Assembly (NCBI GenBank): GCA_018669475.1
Contig: JABHCC010000124.1
Span: forward strand, 101,362-165,361
DNA from: Bacteroidota bacterium
Lineage (GTDB): Bacteria; Bacteroidota; Bacteroidia; Bacteroidales; UBA12481
DNA length: 64,000 bases
Reading direction: 5' to 3'
A program made the translations under genes and the position numbers. Of this stretch, positions 1 to 9,668 are shown one piece after another; within the stretch, counting starts at the first letter, position 1; every line of letters starts with the position of its first letter. Under the pieces are notes generated by a model. The model was not told where the DNA came from. It made no database searches and saw only the letters and a program-made list of their open reading frames with translations.

Positions 1-2567
1 TATGATCTCTCAGTGTTCACTCTGCCCCTGGTTGAGGATTGTCTTTCACCCTTTATTGGAACCAGTCGATAAGTAAGTCCGTGAAGTTCAAGGTATTCAT
101 CTAGGCGTACTGAGCCACTTTGTCCGGGTGTTGTGTAATAAATCGGACGATCCCATTCATTGTGGGCTAGTAAATCGAGTACTATGAGTTCATCTTTATA
201 AATTGCTGTCCTGCCGGATGGGTTTATTTTCCATGTTATCTGGTCAACAATCTGATCTGCTTTATCGCTGGTAACGGTTCCATTATTAATGACTTTTGCT
301 GAGTCAACCGGCAGAATGAAAGTATCAGTAGGCAGATAATGAAAAAAGCGTCCTGTTGATGAAGACAGTTGTGTGCCTTTGTCCTCGTTTGCAACAAATT
401 CAATAAGTTCCTTAAGGTTTGCTTGCTCAACACGTTTTTGAATAGGGATATATCCCCTTTTCCCCTGTCTGAATTGCTCGTATTCCATACTTATTGGCAA
501 TGCTTCGGAAGTATAATACTTACGTTTCATCTGCTCGATGTACCATTCCTGCGGCATGAAAGGCATACAGGCTACACGTACATCTGTTCTGAAATTTTCA
601 ACTTCCTGCATATACCAGAGAGGGAAGGTATCATTGTCGCCATTTGTGAAAACGACAGCATTTTCATCCAATCCGGCCAGGTAATTATATGCAAAGTCAT
701 GAGCCACATAGCGGTTTGAACGATCATGATCATCCCAGTTTTGTGTGGCCAGCACACCTGGTACCAGAATCAATCCGATTACCGTGGCAGTTATGGCCCC
801 ACTTGGTCCTTTCAGGTATTTACTAAGCAATTCATATATATAAACCACGCTAATGCCTATAAACATTGCAAAAGCATAGAAAGATCCTACATAAATATAG
901 TCACGTTCGCGAGGTGTGACTGGAACCTCATTCATGTATACAATAATCGCAATACCTGTCATAAAAAAGAGGAGGGTGACCACCCAGAAGCCTTTCCTTT
1001 CGCGTTTGTAATAGAACCAGGCACCTAATAAGCCCAGCAGTAAGGGAATTCCATAGTATTTATTGTTGGCTTTGTTTTCGGTGGTGCTGGCAGGCAGGTT
1101 ATCCTGAGATCCCAGACGTGCTGCATCAATAAAATTAACACCTGTAATCCAGTTGCCACTCATTATGTCACCATGACCCTGAGCATCATTCTGACGACCT
1201 GAGAAATTCCACATGAAATACCTGAGGTACATATGTCCGAGCTGATATCTGAAAAAGAATCGCATATTCTCAGTGAAAGTGGGCTTGTTTAGATATTGAG
1301 GGTCCTCACCTGGCACTTGCACCTGTATCGGGGTTCCCTTCACTTTGCCCCAACGTTGATAGGCGTCAATATACCTCTGTTCAAGGTTGTTGTACATTCT
1401 AGGAAAGAAAGTAGTGAAGCGATCATCATATACATACTCGGTACGTGTATCAGCGACCTCATATTTACCATCTTTTTGATAATAGATTTTTTTGCCATCC
1501 TTATAATCTTCGATAGGTGCATTGTAATATTCACCATGGAAGAGGGGGCGTTGACCATATACTTCGCGGTTCACATATGAGAGCAGACTAATGGTATTAT
1601 CCGGATTATTCTCATCAAGCGGAGGGTCGGCCTGTGAACGGATGGGAATGATCAGGATGGATGAATAGCCAATCATAACTATTGTTATTCCCAGCAAAAT
1701 AGTATTCCAGAGCACATTACCTTTTTTCTGTGTTCTCCAAATGCCAAAAGTCAGACCGGCAATTAGCAGAAGAATAAAAATCATGGCTCCAAAGTGATAC
1801 GGGAGGCCAACTGTATTAGTAAAAAACAGCTCGAAGCCCATTGCGAGCTTAATAGTTAATTGAATAACTCCGGATAGCATTATTATAATAAGTAGGAATG
1901 ATGCTCCGATGGCTAACAGGAATCCTTTGATTGAGAAAGTATATTTCTTAAAGTAATACACCAGAACCATTGCTGGCAGGGCCAGAAGGTTGAGGATGTG
2001 CACACCTACTGACAATCCCATTAGGAAGGCGATCAGAATAAGCCAACGGTTGCTATAAGGTTCGTTGGCTACATTTTCCCATTTGAGGATAGCCCAGAAA
2101 ACCACTGCTGTGAAAAGAGCAGATAATGAATAAACTTCAGCCTCAACTGCTGAAAACCAAAATGAATCAGTAAATGTATAGCTGAGGGCACCAACCAAAC
2201 CGGCACCAATTACAATCAGGTTCTCTGCAAGACTTAGTTCTTTCTTGTCGCTGAATAATTTACGTGCAAGGTGGGTTACTGACCAGAAAAGGAAAAGGAT
2301 AGTAAATCCTGAAGCCAGTGCCGACAACACGTTCATTGTAACCGGAACAGCTTCCAGATTGCCAAAAGCAAATAGGGCAAAGAATTGTCCGAGCATCATA
2401 AATAACGGAGCTCCGGGAGGGTGCCCAACCTCAAGATGAAAAGCGGTAGCAATAAATTCACCGCAATCCCAGAAGCTTGTGGTTGGCTCTATAGTGAGCA
2501 GATAAACCAAAGATGCGATCGCAAAAACGATCCAGCCGGTTATTATGTTTACTTTTTTAAAATCCAT
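1..2567 (-). CDS. DUF2723 / GT117-like membrane protein (3' end cut by window)
   Basis: The reading frame is open from the ATG at 2567 (MDFKKVNIITGW) to the window edge, over 855 codons with no stop, so the C-terminus is missing. The N-terminal half holds about a dozen hydrophobic segments. Near residue 30 there is a WDCGEFIATA motif followed by HPPGAPLF, which is the signature of the DUF2723 family (GT117, related to TMEM260 and protein O-mannosyltransferases). A soluble periplasmic half follows, including the GDNDTFPLWYMQE segment typical of Bacteroidota members. Family knowledge suggests a lipid-linked sugar donor and a role in protein O-glycosylation or envelope glycan assembly; the acceptor cannot be told. 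It is the first gene on its strand before rnhA, separated by 65 bases. Identification is firm at family level, function is inferred. Confidence 0.85.
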   Translation of the reverse strand, partial: MDFKKVNIITGWIVFAIASLVYLLTIEPTTSFWDCGEFIATAFHLEVGHPPGAPLFMMLGQFFALFAFGNLEAVPVTMNVLSALASGFTILFLFWSVTHLARKLFSDKKELSLAENLIVIGAGLVGALSYTFTDSFWFSAVEAEVYSLSALFTAVVFWAILKWENVANEPYSNRWLILIAFLMGLSVGVHILNLLALPAMVLVYYFKKYTFSIKGFLLAIGASFLLIIIMLSGVIQLTIKLAMGFELFFTNTVGLPYHFGAMIFILLLIAGLTFGIWRTQKKGNVLWNTILLGITIVMIGYSSILIIPIRSQADPPLDENNPDNTISLLSYVNREVYGQRPLFHGEYYNAPIEDYKDGKKIYYQKDGKYEVADTRTEYVYDDRFTTFFPRMYNNLEQRYIDAYQRWGKVKGTPIQVQVPGEDPQYLNKPTFTENMRFFFRYQLGHMYLRYFMWNFSGRQNDAQGHGDIMSGNWITGVNFIDAARLGSQDNLPASTTENKANNKYYGIPLLLGLLGAWFYYKRERKGFWVVTLLFFMTGIAIIVYMNEVPVTPRERDYIYVGSFYAFAMFIGISVVYIYELLSKYLKGPSGAITATVIGLILVPGVLATQNWDDHDRSNRYVAHDFAYNYLAGLDENAVVFTNGDNDTFPLWYMQEVENFRTDVRVACMPFMPQEWYIEQMKRKYYTSEALPISMEYEQFRQGKRGYIPIQKRVEQANLKELIEFVANEDKGTQLSSSTGRFFHYLPTDTFILPVDSAKVINNGTVTSDKADQIVDQITWKINPSGRTAIYKDELIVLDLLAHNEWDRPIYYTTPGQSGSVRLDEYLELHGLTYRLVPIKGERQSSTRGRVNTERS

Positions 2568-2632
2568 GTTATTACTTATTTCTTGACTTAATATTTACTC
2601 TGCAATTCACGATTTTCGAACAATCACGCAAA

Positions 2633-3121
2633 TTATAAAAGATTTCCTTTATCCCGCTCCATTTCTGACTCATAAACTGTATCTGCGGGAAGATTATTGC
2701 TCATTGAGGCTTCTACGGCCAGCTGATCACACCGTTCATTCTCCGGAATATTCGCATGACCCTTTACCCAAATGAATTTGACTTTATGCTGCCGATAGAT
2801 TTTCAAAAACCGTATCCAGAGATCGGGATTTTTTTTCTTTTTAAACTGTTTTCGCTCCCAATCGAAAACCCAGCCTTTTTCTACCGAATCAGAAACGTAT
2901 TTCGAATCGGTATAGATTGTAACCTGTGAGTTGCTGTATTTCAGGGTCTCCAGGGCAACGATAACCGCTAAAAGCTCCATTCGGTTATTAGTTGTCATCC
3001 TGAATCCGGCAGCTAATTCTTTTCTTTTATCCCGATGTTTCAATACCACACCGTAACCTCCCCGACCCGGATTTCCCCGGGCAGCACCATCTGTATAAAC
3101 TATGATTTGAGGGCCTTTCAT
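2633..3121 (-). CDS. rnhA: Ribonuclease HI
   Basis: A 162-residue protein of usual bacterial RNase HI length. It cleaves the RNA strand of RNA-DNA hybrids, for example R-loops and primer remnants, in the cytoplasm. The full active site is visible: D11 in YTDGAARGNPG, E49 in NNRMEL, D72 in YTDSKY, and D132 in ERCDQLA, with the assisting histidine in VKGHAN at 122. A basic handle-like stretch (KQFKKKKNP, near residues 91-99) is also present. Its ATG overlaps the stop of the upstream MarC-family gene by 4 bases, so the two are translationally coupled. The last 20 residues are acidic and not part of the fold. Confidence 0.95.
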   Translation of the reverse strand: MKGPQIIVYTDGAARGNPGRGGYGVVLKHRDKRKELAAGFRMTTNNRMELLAVIVALETLKYSNSQVTIYTDSKYVSDSVEKGWVFDWERKQFKKKKNPDLWIRFLKIYRQHKVKFIWVKGHANIPENERCDQLAVEASMSNNLPADTVYESEMERDKGNLL

Positions 3122-3693
3122 TTAATCTCAATACCTGTGTTGGTCATAAACAATTTTATCGCGATAGCTAAAAGGATGATTCCGAAGAATTTCTTCAGAA
3201 TTAATATCCCCGCCTGTCCAAGCAATTTTTCAAACCAATGTGTCAGTTTGAGAACCAGGAACACGACAACAATATTTAAGAATAGTGCGATAAGTATATT
3301 AATACTGGCATACTCGGCTCTTAATGAGATGAGGGTGGTGATCGATCCGGCTCCCGCTACCAGGGGAAAAGCTATTGGAACGATAGATGCGCTTGAAGGA
3401 GTATCGCCTTTGAAAAACTCTATTCCGAGAACCATTTCGAGTGCCAGAAAAAGAATGATAAATGAGCCGGCAATGGCAAAGGATGAAATATCCACACCAA
3501 ACAATCCCAGGATCTGTTCACCTAAAAACAGGAATGCTACTAAAAGGGCGAATGCCACCAGACTGGCCTGTAAGGCTTTTATTTGTCCTCCCTTATTTTT
3601 TATACTCAGGATTATTGGAATTGAGCCCAGAATATCAATTACAGCAAACAAAACCATAAAGGCAGATACAATATCCAGGAAGTTTAATTTCAT
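3118..3693 (-). CDS. MarC family integral membrane protein
   Basis: A 191-residue hydrophobic protein with about six membrane segments and the MarC-family pattern: an N-terminal FAVIDILGSIPIIL segment, FLFLGEQILGLFGVD in the middle, and AFPLVAGAGSIT near residue 108. The family was once linked to multiple antibiotic resistance, but that link was later withdrawn, and the substrate is unknown. It overlaps rnhA by 4 bases. A Bacteroidota-type -7 box on the minus strand (TATCTTTG, plus-strand 3732-3739) lies about 40 bases upstream of the start codon, which supports the start at 3693 and a marC-rnhA transcript. Confidence 0.9.
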   Translation of the reverse strand: MKLNFLDIVSAFMVLFAVIDILGSIPIILSIKNKGGQIKALQASLVAFALLVAFLFLGEQILGLFGVDISSFAIAGSFIILFLALEMVLGIEFFKGDTPSSASIVPIAFPLVAGAGSITTLISLRAEYASINILIALFLNIVVVFLVLKLTHWFEKLLGQAGILILKKFFGIILLAIAIKLFMTNTGIEIK

Positions 3694-3731
3694 GATTTAC
3701 AGCACTTAAGCAATGATAGTTTTGATTTGTG

Positions 3732-3739
3732 CAAAGATA
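3732..3739 (-). promoter_or_regulatory. -7 promoter box for marC-rnhA
   Basis: The minus-strand octamer TATCTTTG is a perfect match to the Bacteroidota sigma-A -7 consensus TAnnTTTG. It lies 38 bases before the marC start. I see no clear -33 TTTG at the expected distance. Confidence 0.55.
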
Positions 3740-3754
3740 AGAAAAATAAGTTTT

Positions 3755-3780
3755 AAGGCTTATGGCTTGAGGCTTGAGTA
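3755..3780 (+). repeat. Degenerate heptad array (GGCTTGA word)
   Basis: Consecutive 7-base units GGCTTAT, GGCTTGA, GGCTTGA in the marC upstream region. The word is the reverse complement of the TAAGCCC words at 22105 and 28097. Confidence 0.6.
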
Positions 3781-3871
3781 TGGGTAAAAGAAAACGGGTT
3801 TGCATTGGAGCTATTAAACTCGCATACAAACCCGATAAGTAATAAATTCGACAGTAAAGGAGAGAGGCAAT

Positions 3872-3950
3872 GGTCCCTGGTCGTTGGTCCTTGGTCGTTG
3901 GTCCCTGGTCGTTGGTCAGTCCCTGGTCCCCTTGTCCCTAGTCCCTTGTA
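3872..3950 (+). repeat. Degenerate heptad array (GGTCCCT / GGTCGTT words)
   Basis: Seven successive 7-base units starting at 3872: GGTCCCT, GGTCGTT, GGTCCTT, GGTCGTT, GGTCCCT, GGTCGTT, GGTCAGT. A looser tail of CCCTGGT and CCCTAGT words follows up to the S46 stop codon. It fills the gap between the 3' end of the S46 peptidase gene and the marC promoter. No open frame or hairpin terminator explains it. Confidence 0.85.
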
Positions 3951-3953
3951 GTT

Positions 3954-6104
3954 CTAGTAAACCAGCGTCATTTCGTCAACCAGATGACCAGCACCTGCGT
4001 ATTTATCCATGATCCATAGGACATAGCGGATATCAACGTTAATGCAACGCTGCAGGTCGGGTTCGAAAGCGATGTCACCTGACATAGCTTCCCAGTTTCC
4101 ATCAAAGGCCAGTCCGATTAATTCACCACGTCCGTTGATGACACCTGAACCTGAGTTACCACCAGTAATATCATTATTGGTGATGAAGCAAACTTTCATT
4201 ACATCACCATCACCATAATCGCCATAATCTTTAGCTTCATATAGTTCTTTCAGTCGTGGAGGAACAACGAATTCCCAATTATTTGGATCTTCTTTTTCCA
4301 TCACACCTTCAAGAGTGGTATAGTACTTATAATGTACAGCATCTTTTGGATCGTATGCTTTCACTGAACCGTATGTCAGTCTCATTGTGAAGTTGGCATC
4401 AGGATAGAATGTTTTGTCTTTCTCCATTTCTAAAACTCCACCAATCCAGAGGCGTTGTCCAATTGCCAGATCAGCTCCAAACTGACGAGAATCACGACGA
4501 ATCTCAGCTGATTTGGCAAAGATTGAAATAGCTGCCTGATAAGCCAGGTCTTTGTCCAGAACCTTTTTGCTCGGGTTTGCTAAGAAAGTGTTCAGAGCTT
4601 CCTGACTTGCAAAAACAGAAGTCGCAAACATTTTGTCAACATACTTTTTGAAATCGCCTTTATATTTCTTCTTGATAGTTGTGAAAATGTCAGCATGATA
4701 TTCAGGAGCAATATCAGTAACGAATAATTTCATCATAGCTGCAGTGATCTTCTGGTCAGTAGGAGCGTTGTAATTCTTGAAATATCCTGCTGATCCATTT
4801 TTCATTCTCTCAGCCGCTGCTTGAATTTTTTCATCTTCGGCACCTTCATCTAATAGGCGGTACAGACCAGAAGCTCCGTTGGCAAATGAAATAATTTCAC
4901 TTCCTCTGGTCAGACACTCGGTATAATACTGAGATGCATGGTTATAAGGAGCTGCTCCGTCAATAGATTTCCTGATCATGTCGAGTGCATCACCATATTT
5001 CTTTTGCTTATCAGGATCCATACTTATCCACTTGGTGAATTTCTCCTGTAATGCAGCTTTTTTACCCTTAACATTTAGATCTTTCAGACCTTTACTCTGG
5101 CCGATTGAAAATTTCCAGTAATTAGTAGAGCCTGAATATTTAGATGCATATTTAATTCTAACAGCATCATCAGCCAGCATATCTTCAAGCATCAGTTCCT
5201 GACGCAGGCTACGGGTTTTAATTCGGTTAGGGTGAGTGATACTCAGTACATTATCGATCTCATAAGAGGTCATAAAACGAGTTGTACCTCCCGGATAACC
5301 GAGGATCATTGCAAAATCGCCTTCCTGAACACCTTTCATTGAAACAGGTAAGTAATGCTTGGGTTCAAAAGGAACATTTTCCTCTGAAAATCTGGCAGGT
5401 TCACCATCCGGAGACATATAAACACGGAATACAGAGAAGTCACCTGTGTGACGAGGCCACATCCAGTTATCGGTGTCGGCTCCGTATTTTCCGACTGAAC
5501 TGGGAGGAGCGCCAACAAAACGAACGTCACGGTATTGATTGTAGACTACCATGTAATATTTGTTTCCTGAAAAGAACGGCTGAATACGTACCATTCTAAA
5601 ATCATTGGTCTCAACTGTTTCCTGCACTTCTGCAGCAGCAGTACGAATAGCCTGGGCTCTTTCCTGCTCAGTCATATCATTAGTTACATTGGCTAAAACC
5701 TTATCGGTAACATCCTCAATATAATCAAGGAATATCACTGCTAAACCTGGATTAGCCAATTCTTCTTCAAAGCTAGCTGCCCAGAAACCATCTTTCAGGT
5801 AATCATGTTCAACGGTTGAATGGGATTGGATTGAACCATAACCACAGTGGTGATTTGTAAGGAGGAGACCTTGAGCAGAAACGATCTCTGAAGTACATCC
5901 ACCACCAAAAATTGCGATGGCATCTTTAAGGCTGGAATGATTAACGCTGTAAATGTCTTCAGCAGTCAGTTCCAGACCCATTTCGGTCATGGTACCAATG
6001 TTTAATTTTTCCAGAAGGGGTAGTAGCCACATTCCCTCATCGGCCCTGGCTGATATATTAAGAGCCAATGCAAAACCAATGAACAGTGCGGTGAGTTTTT
6101 TCAT
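3954..6104 (-). CDS. S46 family dipeptidyl-peptidase, DPP7-like
   Basis: A 716-residue protein with a signal peptide (residues 1-21, cleavage near SARA-DEG), so it is exported, most likely to the periplasm. S46 enzymes remove dipeptides from the N-termini of oligopeptides. The chymotrypsin-like triad is visible: His in LLTNHHCGYG (85/86), Asp in the DTDNWMWPRH region near 225, and Ser651 in GGNSGSG. The residue 18 after the serine sets the P1 preference: Gly in DPP7, Arg in the acidic-specific DPP11. Here it is Gly669 (AFDGNW), so a hydrophobic P1 preference is inferred. Length matches the family. A TATCTTGC box on the minus strand (6131-6138) lies 27 bases upstream of the start. Confidence 0.93.
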   Translation of the reverse strand: MKKLTALFIGFALALNISARADEGMWLLPLLEKLNIGTMTEMGLELTAEDIYSVNHSSLKDAIAIFGGGCTSEIVSAQGLLLTNHHCGYGSIQSHSTVEHDYLKDGFWAASFEEELANPGLAVIFLDYIEDVTDKVLANVTNDMTEQERAQAIRTAAAEVQETVETNDFRMVRIQPFFSGNKYYMVVYNQYRDVRFVGAPPSSVGKYGADTDNWMWPRHTGDFSVFRVYMSPDGEPARFSEENVPFEPKHYLPVSMKGVQEGDFAMILGYPGGTTRFMTSYEIDNVLSITHPNRIKTRSLRQELMLEDMLADDAVRIKYASKYSGSTNYWKFSIGQSKGLKDLNVKGKKAALQEKFTKWISMDPDKQKKYGDALDMIRKSIDGAAPYNHASQYYTECLTRGSEIISFANGASGLYRLLDEGAEDEKIQAAAERMKNGSAGYFKNYNAPTDQKITAAMMKLFVTDIAPEYHADIFTTIKKKYKGDFKKYVDKMFATSVFASQEALNTFLANPSKKVLDKDLAYQAAISIFAKSAEIRRDSRQFGADLAIGQRLWIGGVLEMEKDKTFYPDANFTMRLTYGSVKAYDPKDAVHYKYYTTLEGVMEKEDPNNWEFVVPPRLKELYEAKDYGDYGDGDVMKVCFITNNDITGGNSGSGVINGRGELIGLAFDGNWEAMSGDIAFEPDLQRCINVDIRYVLWIMDKYAGAGHLVDEMTLVY

Positions 6105-6130
6105 TTTTTTATGATTTTGAGATTAAGGAT

Positions 6131-6138
6131 GCAAGATA
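6131..6138 (-). promoter_or_regulatory. Possible -7 promoter box for the S46 peptidase gene
   Basis: Minus-strand TATCTTGC, one T short of the usual TATCTTTGC. The same octamer occurs upstream of the ROK kinase gene at 41243. No -33 box is evident. Confidence 0.3.
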
Positions 6139-6151
6139 GGAAAAATATGGT

Positions 6152-6189
6152 AGTCAGGAGTCGGGAATCGGGAATCGGGAATCGGAAAT
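6152..6189 (+). repeat. Degenerate heptad array (AATCGGG word)
   Basis: Five 7-base units starting at 6152: AGTCAGG, AGTCGGG, AATCGGG, AATCGGG, AATCGGA. It lies between typA (3' end at 6203) and the S46 gene. It is the same word, on the other strand, as the GATTCCC array at 46881. Confidence 0.8.
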
Positions 6190-6202
6190 TTTTGTCACCA
6201 AT

Positions 6203-7984
6203 TCACGGCTTCTGATTCAAATCGATCTTTCGTATTCTTAGATTTTTTGGTGTTACTTCCAGGTACTCATCCTGCCCGATATACTCCATGTTTTGTTCCA
6301 AAGAGAATATTCTTGGAGGTGCGATGCCCATTTTGTCATCCGTTCCGGAAGCTCGCATGTTGGTGAGCTTCTTGGTTTTGCAGATATTCACCACGATATC
6401 ATTCTGCCTTATATGTTCGCCTATTACCTGCCCCTGATAAACGGGTACTCCGGTAGGAACAAAAAATATTCCACGATCCTGAAGTTTGTCTATTGCAAAT
6501 GGGATGGAAGTTCCTGTGGCCAAAGAGATGAGAGCGCCGTTGCGTTTTGAACCGATCTCTCCTTTCCATGGCTGGTATGATTCAAAACGATGAGCCGTTA
6601 TAGCCTGACCTTGGGTAAGGGTGAGAATCTGGTTGGCCATTCCCATTAGCCCTCTAGAAGGAATGCTAAACTGCAGACTGTTACGATCGCCCCGGTATTC
6701 TATATCGAGTAATTCACCTTTGCGATTACTTACTGCTTCGATTACTTTCCCCTGGAATTCTTCAGGAACGTTAACTGTCAGATGTTCAAAAGGCTCATGG
6801 GTTTTGCCCTTAATCTCTTTGAGAAGTACTTGTGGTTGACCCATCTGAAACTCATATCCTTCACGGCGCATTGTTTCAACCAGAATAGATAAATGCAGAA
6901 TTCCTCTTCCGAATACGTTTAACATATCTGGTGATTCTGTTTCTTCAATACGGAGAGCCAGATTTTTCTCGGTCTCACGATATAAGCGATCACGCAAATG
7001 ACGGGAAGTAACATATTTGCCATCCTGACCAAAGAAAGGGGAATTATTAATGGTGAACATCATGCTCATGGTTGGCTCATCCACACTTATCGGAGTGAGT
7101 CCTTCAGGGTTTTCCAGGTCAGCAACTGTATCACCAATTTCAAACCCTTCAAGTCCCATCAGAGCAACAATCTCGCCCGATTGAACAGGGGTTTTTACCT
7201 TTTCCTTGCCCAGACCTTCGAAACAATATAGCTCTTTTATTACTGATTTGTAAGTAGATCCATTAGCTTTTACCAATGAAACCTGCTGTCCCCATTGCAA
7301 TGTTCCTCTAAGAATACGGCCAACTGCTATCCGACCCACATAAGATGAATAATCAAGACTGGTAATCATCATCTGAGGAGTACCTTCAATGACTTTTGCC
7401 GGAGGAATATGTTCAATAATCTGATCAAGAAGGAAACTTACATCCTCACTTGGTTTTTGCCAATCTTCGCTCATCCAGCCCTCCTTTGAAGAACCATAAA
7501 CGGTAGGAAAGTCTAGCTGATCTTCAGTAGCATCAAGATGTGCCATCAGGTCGAAAACCTGATCCTGCACTTCATCAGGCTTACAATTGGGTTTGTCAAC
7601 CTTATTGATAACAACTATCGGTTTCAGATTCAGTTCAATCGCTTTCTGAAGCACAAAACGTGTTTGTGGCATAGGCCCCTCAAATGCATCAACCAACAGA
7701 ATCACTCCATCAGCCATATTGAGCACCCTTTCAACCTCACCTCCGAAATCAGCGTGACCCGGAGTGTCGATGATATTAATTTTAATGTCTTTATATCTGA
7801 CAGAAACATTCTTAGATAAAATGGTAATTCCTCGTTCACGTTCAAGATCATTACTGTCAAGGATGAGATCTTCAACCTCCTCGTTGTCCCTGAACATTTT
7901 TACCTGATGAAGAATTCGGTCAACCAGAGTTGTTTTGCCATGGTCAACGTGAGCAATAATAGCGATGTTTCTGATACTCTGCAT
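6203..7984 (-). CDS. typA: Ribosome-associated GTPase TypA/BipA
   Basis: Translational GTPase of the EF-G-like family that binds the ribosome and helps 50S assembly and stress adaptation. Visible motifs: G1 AHVDHGKTT (residues 11-19), G3 [13 protein letters not shown]4 NKVDK, then EF-Tu domain II, EF-G domain V-like segments and the TypA-specific C-terminal domain ([22 protein letters not shown]). I place the start at 7984 ([18 protein letters not shown], 593 residues). An in-frame ATG nine codons upstream at 8011 overlaps the -7 promoter box and would not be within the mRNA, and family members begin at the downstream site. Confidence 0.96.
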   Translation of the reverse strand: MQSIRNIAIIAHVDHGKTTLVDRILHQVKMFRDNEEVEDLILDSNDLERERGITILSKNVSVRYKDIKINIIDTPGHADFGGEVERVLNMADGVILLVDAFEGPMPQTRFVLQKAIELNLKPIVVINKVDKPNCKPDEVQDQVFDLMAHLDATEDQLDFPTVYGSSKEGWMSEDWQKPSEDVSFLLDQIIEHIPPAKVIEGTPQMMITSLDYSSYVGRIAVGRILRGTLQWGQQVSLVKANGSTYKSVIKELYCFEGLGKEKVKTPVQSGEIVALMGLEGFEIGDTVADLENPEGLTPISVDEPTMSMMFTINNSPFFGQDGKYVTSRHLRDRLYRETEKNLALRIEETESPDMLNVFGRGILHLSILVETMRREGYEFQMGQPQVLLKEIKGKTHEPFEHLTVNVPEEFQGKVIEAVSNRKGELLDIEYRGDRNSLQFSIPSRGLMGMANQILTLTQGQAITAHRFESYQPWKGEIGSKRNGALISLATGTSIPFAIDKLQDRGIFFVPTGVPVYQGQVIGEHIRQNDIVVNICKTKKLTNMRASGTDDKMGIAPPRIFSLEQNMEYIGQDEYLEVTPKNLRIRKIDLNQKP

Positions 7985-8008
7985 GATTGTCTTTTCAAAA
8001 TGAGGGCG

Positions 8009-8016
8009 CAAAGGTA
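8009..8016 (-). promoter_or_regulatory. -7 promoter box for typA
   Basis: Minus-strand TACCTTTG matches TAnnTTTG. It overlaps the in-frame ATG at 8011, so transcription should start about 5 bases downstream of the box. That makes the ATG at 7984 the first usable start. Confidence 0.55.
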
Positions 8017-8062
8017 AGCAATTTTTGTAGTCTAATATGTTTTATCCGGCAGGAAATAGAAA

Positions 8063-8141
8063 TGTAACAAATGTGACAGAAATCCTCCGTTTTATGTCGT
8101 ATTATCGTCAGCTAGGATAATTCTTTACTGTTTTACTTTAG
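8063..8141 (+). promoter_or_regulatory. Possible promoter region of the nitrate operon
   Basis: TACTTTAG (8134-8141), one mismatch from TAnnTTTG, ends 5 bases before the narK ATG. About 60 bases upstream, two half-sites TGTAAC (8063-8068) and TGTGAC (8072-8077) resemble Crp/Fnr half-sites, but as a direct, not inverted, repeat. Oxygen or nitrate control is expected for such an operon; the site itself is weak. Confidence 0.25.
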
Positions 8142-8146
8142 TTATT

Positions 8147-9643
8147 ATGATTGAACAAAAAGCTACTGCGAAATCTCACAAAATGCTGTTTTTCAACACC
8201 CTGGCTTTTACAGTTTGTTTTGCCGCATGGATGTTGAATGGTGTATTGGTGACTTTCCTTTCAAGTAATCAGGTTTTTGACTGGGGACCAGTGGAAATCG
8301 GATGGTTAATAGGGATACCAGTATTGACAGGGGCAATATTCCGATTACCTGCCGGGATACTTACCGACAAATTCGGTGGAAAATGGGTATATGGATTGCT
8401 CCTTCTTTTCTGTTCAGTTCCGATGTATTTATTGTCTACAGCTAACAGTTTCACTACTTATGCTCTATACAGTTTTGGTTTCGGATTAACAGGTATAAGC
8501 TTTGCAATTGGGATCGCGTACACATCCGTTTGGTATCCAAAAAAGAGACAGGGAACTGCATTGGGCATATTTGGTGCTGGCAATGCCGGAGCAGCGGTCA
8601 CTACCTTATTGGCTCCAACTATTCTGAAGAACCTTACTGATGCAGGCGAAAACATTGAAGCTTGGCGAACATTACCCAAGATATATGCTGGTGCATTACT
8701 TCTAATGGGAATTATATTTCTGATTTTCACTGAAAACAGAAAGCCGGCATCAAGCAACAAAAACTTAAGGGCGATGTTGCAACCTCTGAAAAATATTAGA
8801 GTCTGGAGATTTGGCTTATATTATTTTTTAGTTTTTGGATGCTTTGTTGCCTTTGCTCAATGGCTGGTTCCATATTTTGTCAATGTATATTATTTACCTC
8901 TGATTACTGCTGGTATTTTTGCCTCACTTTTTAGCCTGCCAAGTGGTGTAATAAGGGCTTTTGGTGGATGGTTATCAGACAAGGTGGGGGCACGAAAAGT
9001 GATGTATTTTGTTCTTGGCTTGTCTGTGATCGTCACTTTTATGTTAATAATTCCCAAAATGGAGCTAACATCCCCTGGAAAAGGAGTTATGGCTACCCGT
9101 GGCGGAACTGTTACCCAAGTGACTGAATCTGGAATTTTTATTGGTGAAAAGGAATATCCTCTTCAGGCAAGAACGCGGGATTTTTCTAAGTTGGATGATC
9201 GGGTTGTGGTATTTCCCACAAAAGCAATTTGGCAGGAGAGTGTTGTAAAGGTCGGTGATGTGGTAGAAAAGAAGCAATTGCTGGCTAAAGGTGTAACCAA
9301 AATTTATTTCCAGGCTAATGTCTGGATCTTTGCAATATTAGTCATCCTAATTGGTTCAGTGTGGGGCATTGGAAAAGCTGCTGTTTACAAACATATTCCC
9401 GATTATTTCCCTGACGAAGTTGGTGTTGTAGGAGGCATGGTTGGTGTTTTGGGAGGTTTAGGAGGATTCTTCTGCCCAATTATCTTCGGATATCTGCTGG
9501 AAGGAACAGGACTTTGGACCAGTTGCTGGATGTTTATGCTGTTATTATCAGGCATATGCTTGATCTGGATGCAGCGGGTGATAAGCAAGATGACCAGGAA
9601 GGAAGCTCCTCAGGTTGCTGAGATGTTTGAACAAACTTCATAA
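8147..9643 (+). CDS. narK: NarK-type nitrate/nitrite transporter with periplasmic insertion
   Basis: A 498-residue major facilitator with 12 predicted membrane helices, moving nitrate in and/or nitrite out across the inner membrane. The NarK nitrate signature is visible after helix 4: GFGLTGISFAIGIAY and, in helix 5, GIFGAGNAGAA. A second signature-like stretch VWGIGKAAVY lies in helix 10. Unusually, about 85 residues (roughly 304-388) are inserted between helices 9 and 10, on the periplasmic side by topology. The insert begins PKMELTSPGKGVMA and ends VVKVGDVVEKKQLLAKG, which looks like a small beta barrel or half-lipoyl fold. First gene of the nar block; its stop is followed 25 bases later by the second transporter. 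Confidence 0.9.
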   Translation: MIEQKATAKSHKMLFFNTLAFTVCFAAWMLNGVLVTFLSSNQVFDWGPVEIGWLIGIPVLTGAIFRLPAGILTDKFGGKWVYGLLLLFCSVPMYLLSTANSFTTYALYSFGFGLTGISFAIGIAYTSVWYPKKRQGTALGIFGAGNAGAAVTTLLAPTILKNLTDAGENIEAWRTLPKIYAGALLLMGIIFLIFTENRKPASSNKNLRAMLQPLKNIRVWRFGLYYFLVFGCFVAFAQWLVPYFVNVYYLPLITAGIFASLFSLPSGVIRAFGGWLSDKVGARKVMYFVLGLSVIVTFMLIIPKMELTSPGKGVMATRGGTVTQVTESGIFIGEKEYPLQARTRDFSKLDDRVVVFPTKAIWQESVVKVGDVVEKKQLLAKGVTKIYFQANVWIFAILVILIGSVWGIGKAAVYKHIPDYFPDEVGVVGGMVGVLGGLGGFFCPIIFGYLLEGTGLWTSCWMFMLLLSGICLIWMQRVISKMTRKEAPQVAEMFEQTS

Positions 9644-9668
9644 ATCAAAAACAATTAAAATAATAGAT

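Noticed and set aside
3035..3709. A 224-codon open frame on the plus strand
   Set aside because: It lies antisense to the MarC and RNase HI genes, both firmly identified, and encodes no recognisable domain.
8011..8011. Upstream ATG as the start of typA
   Set aside because: It overlaps the -7 promoter box and precedes the conserved family start by nine codons.
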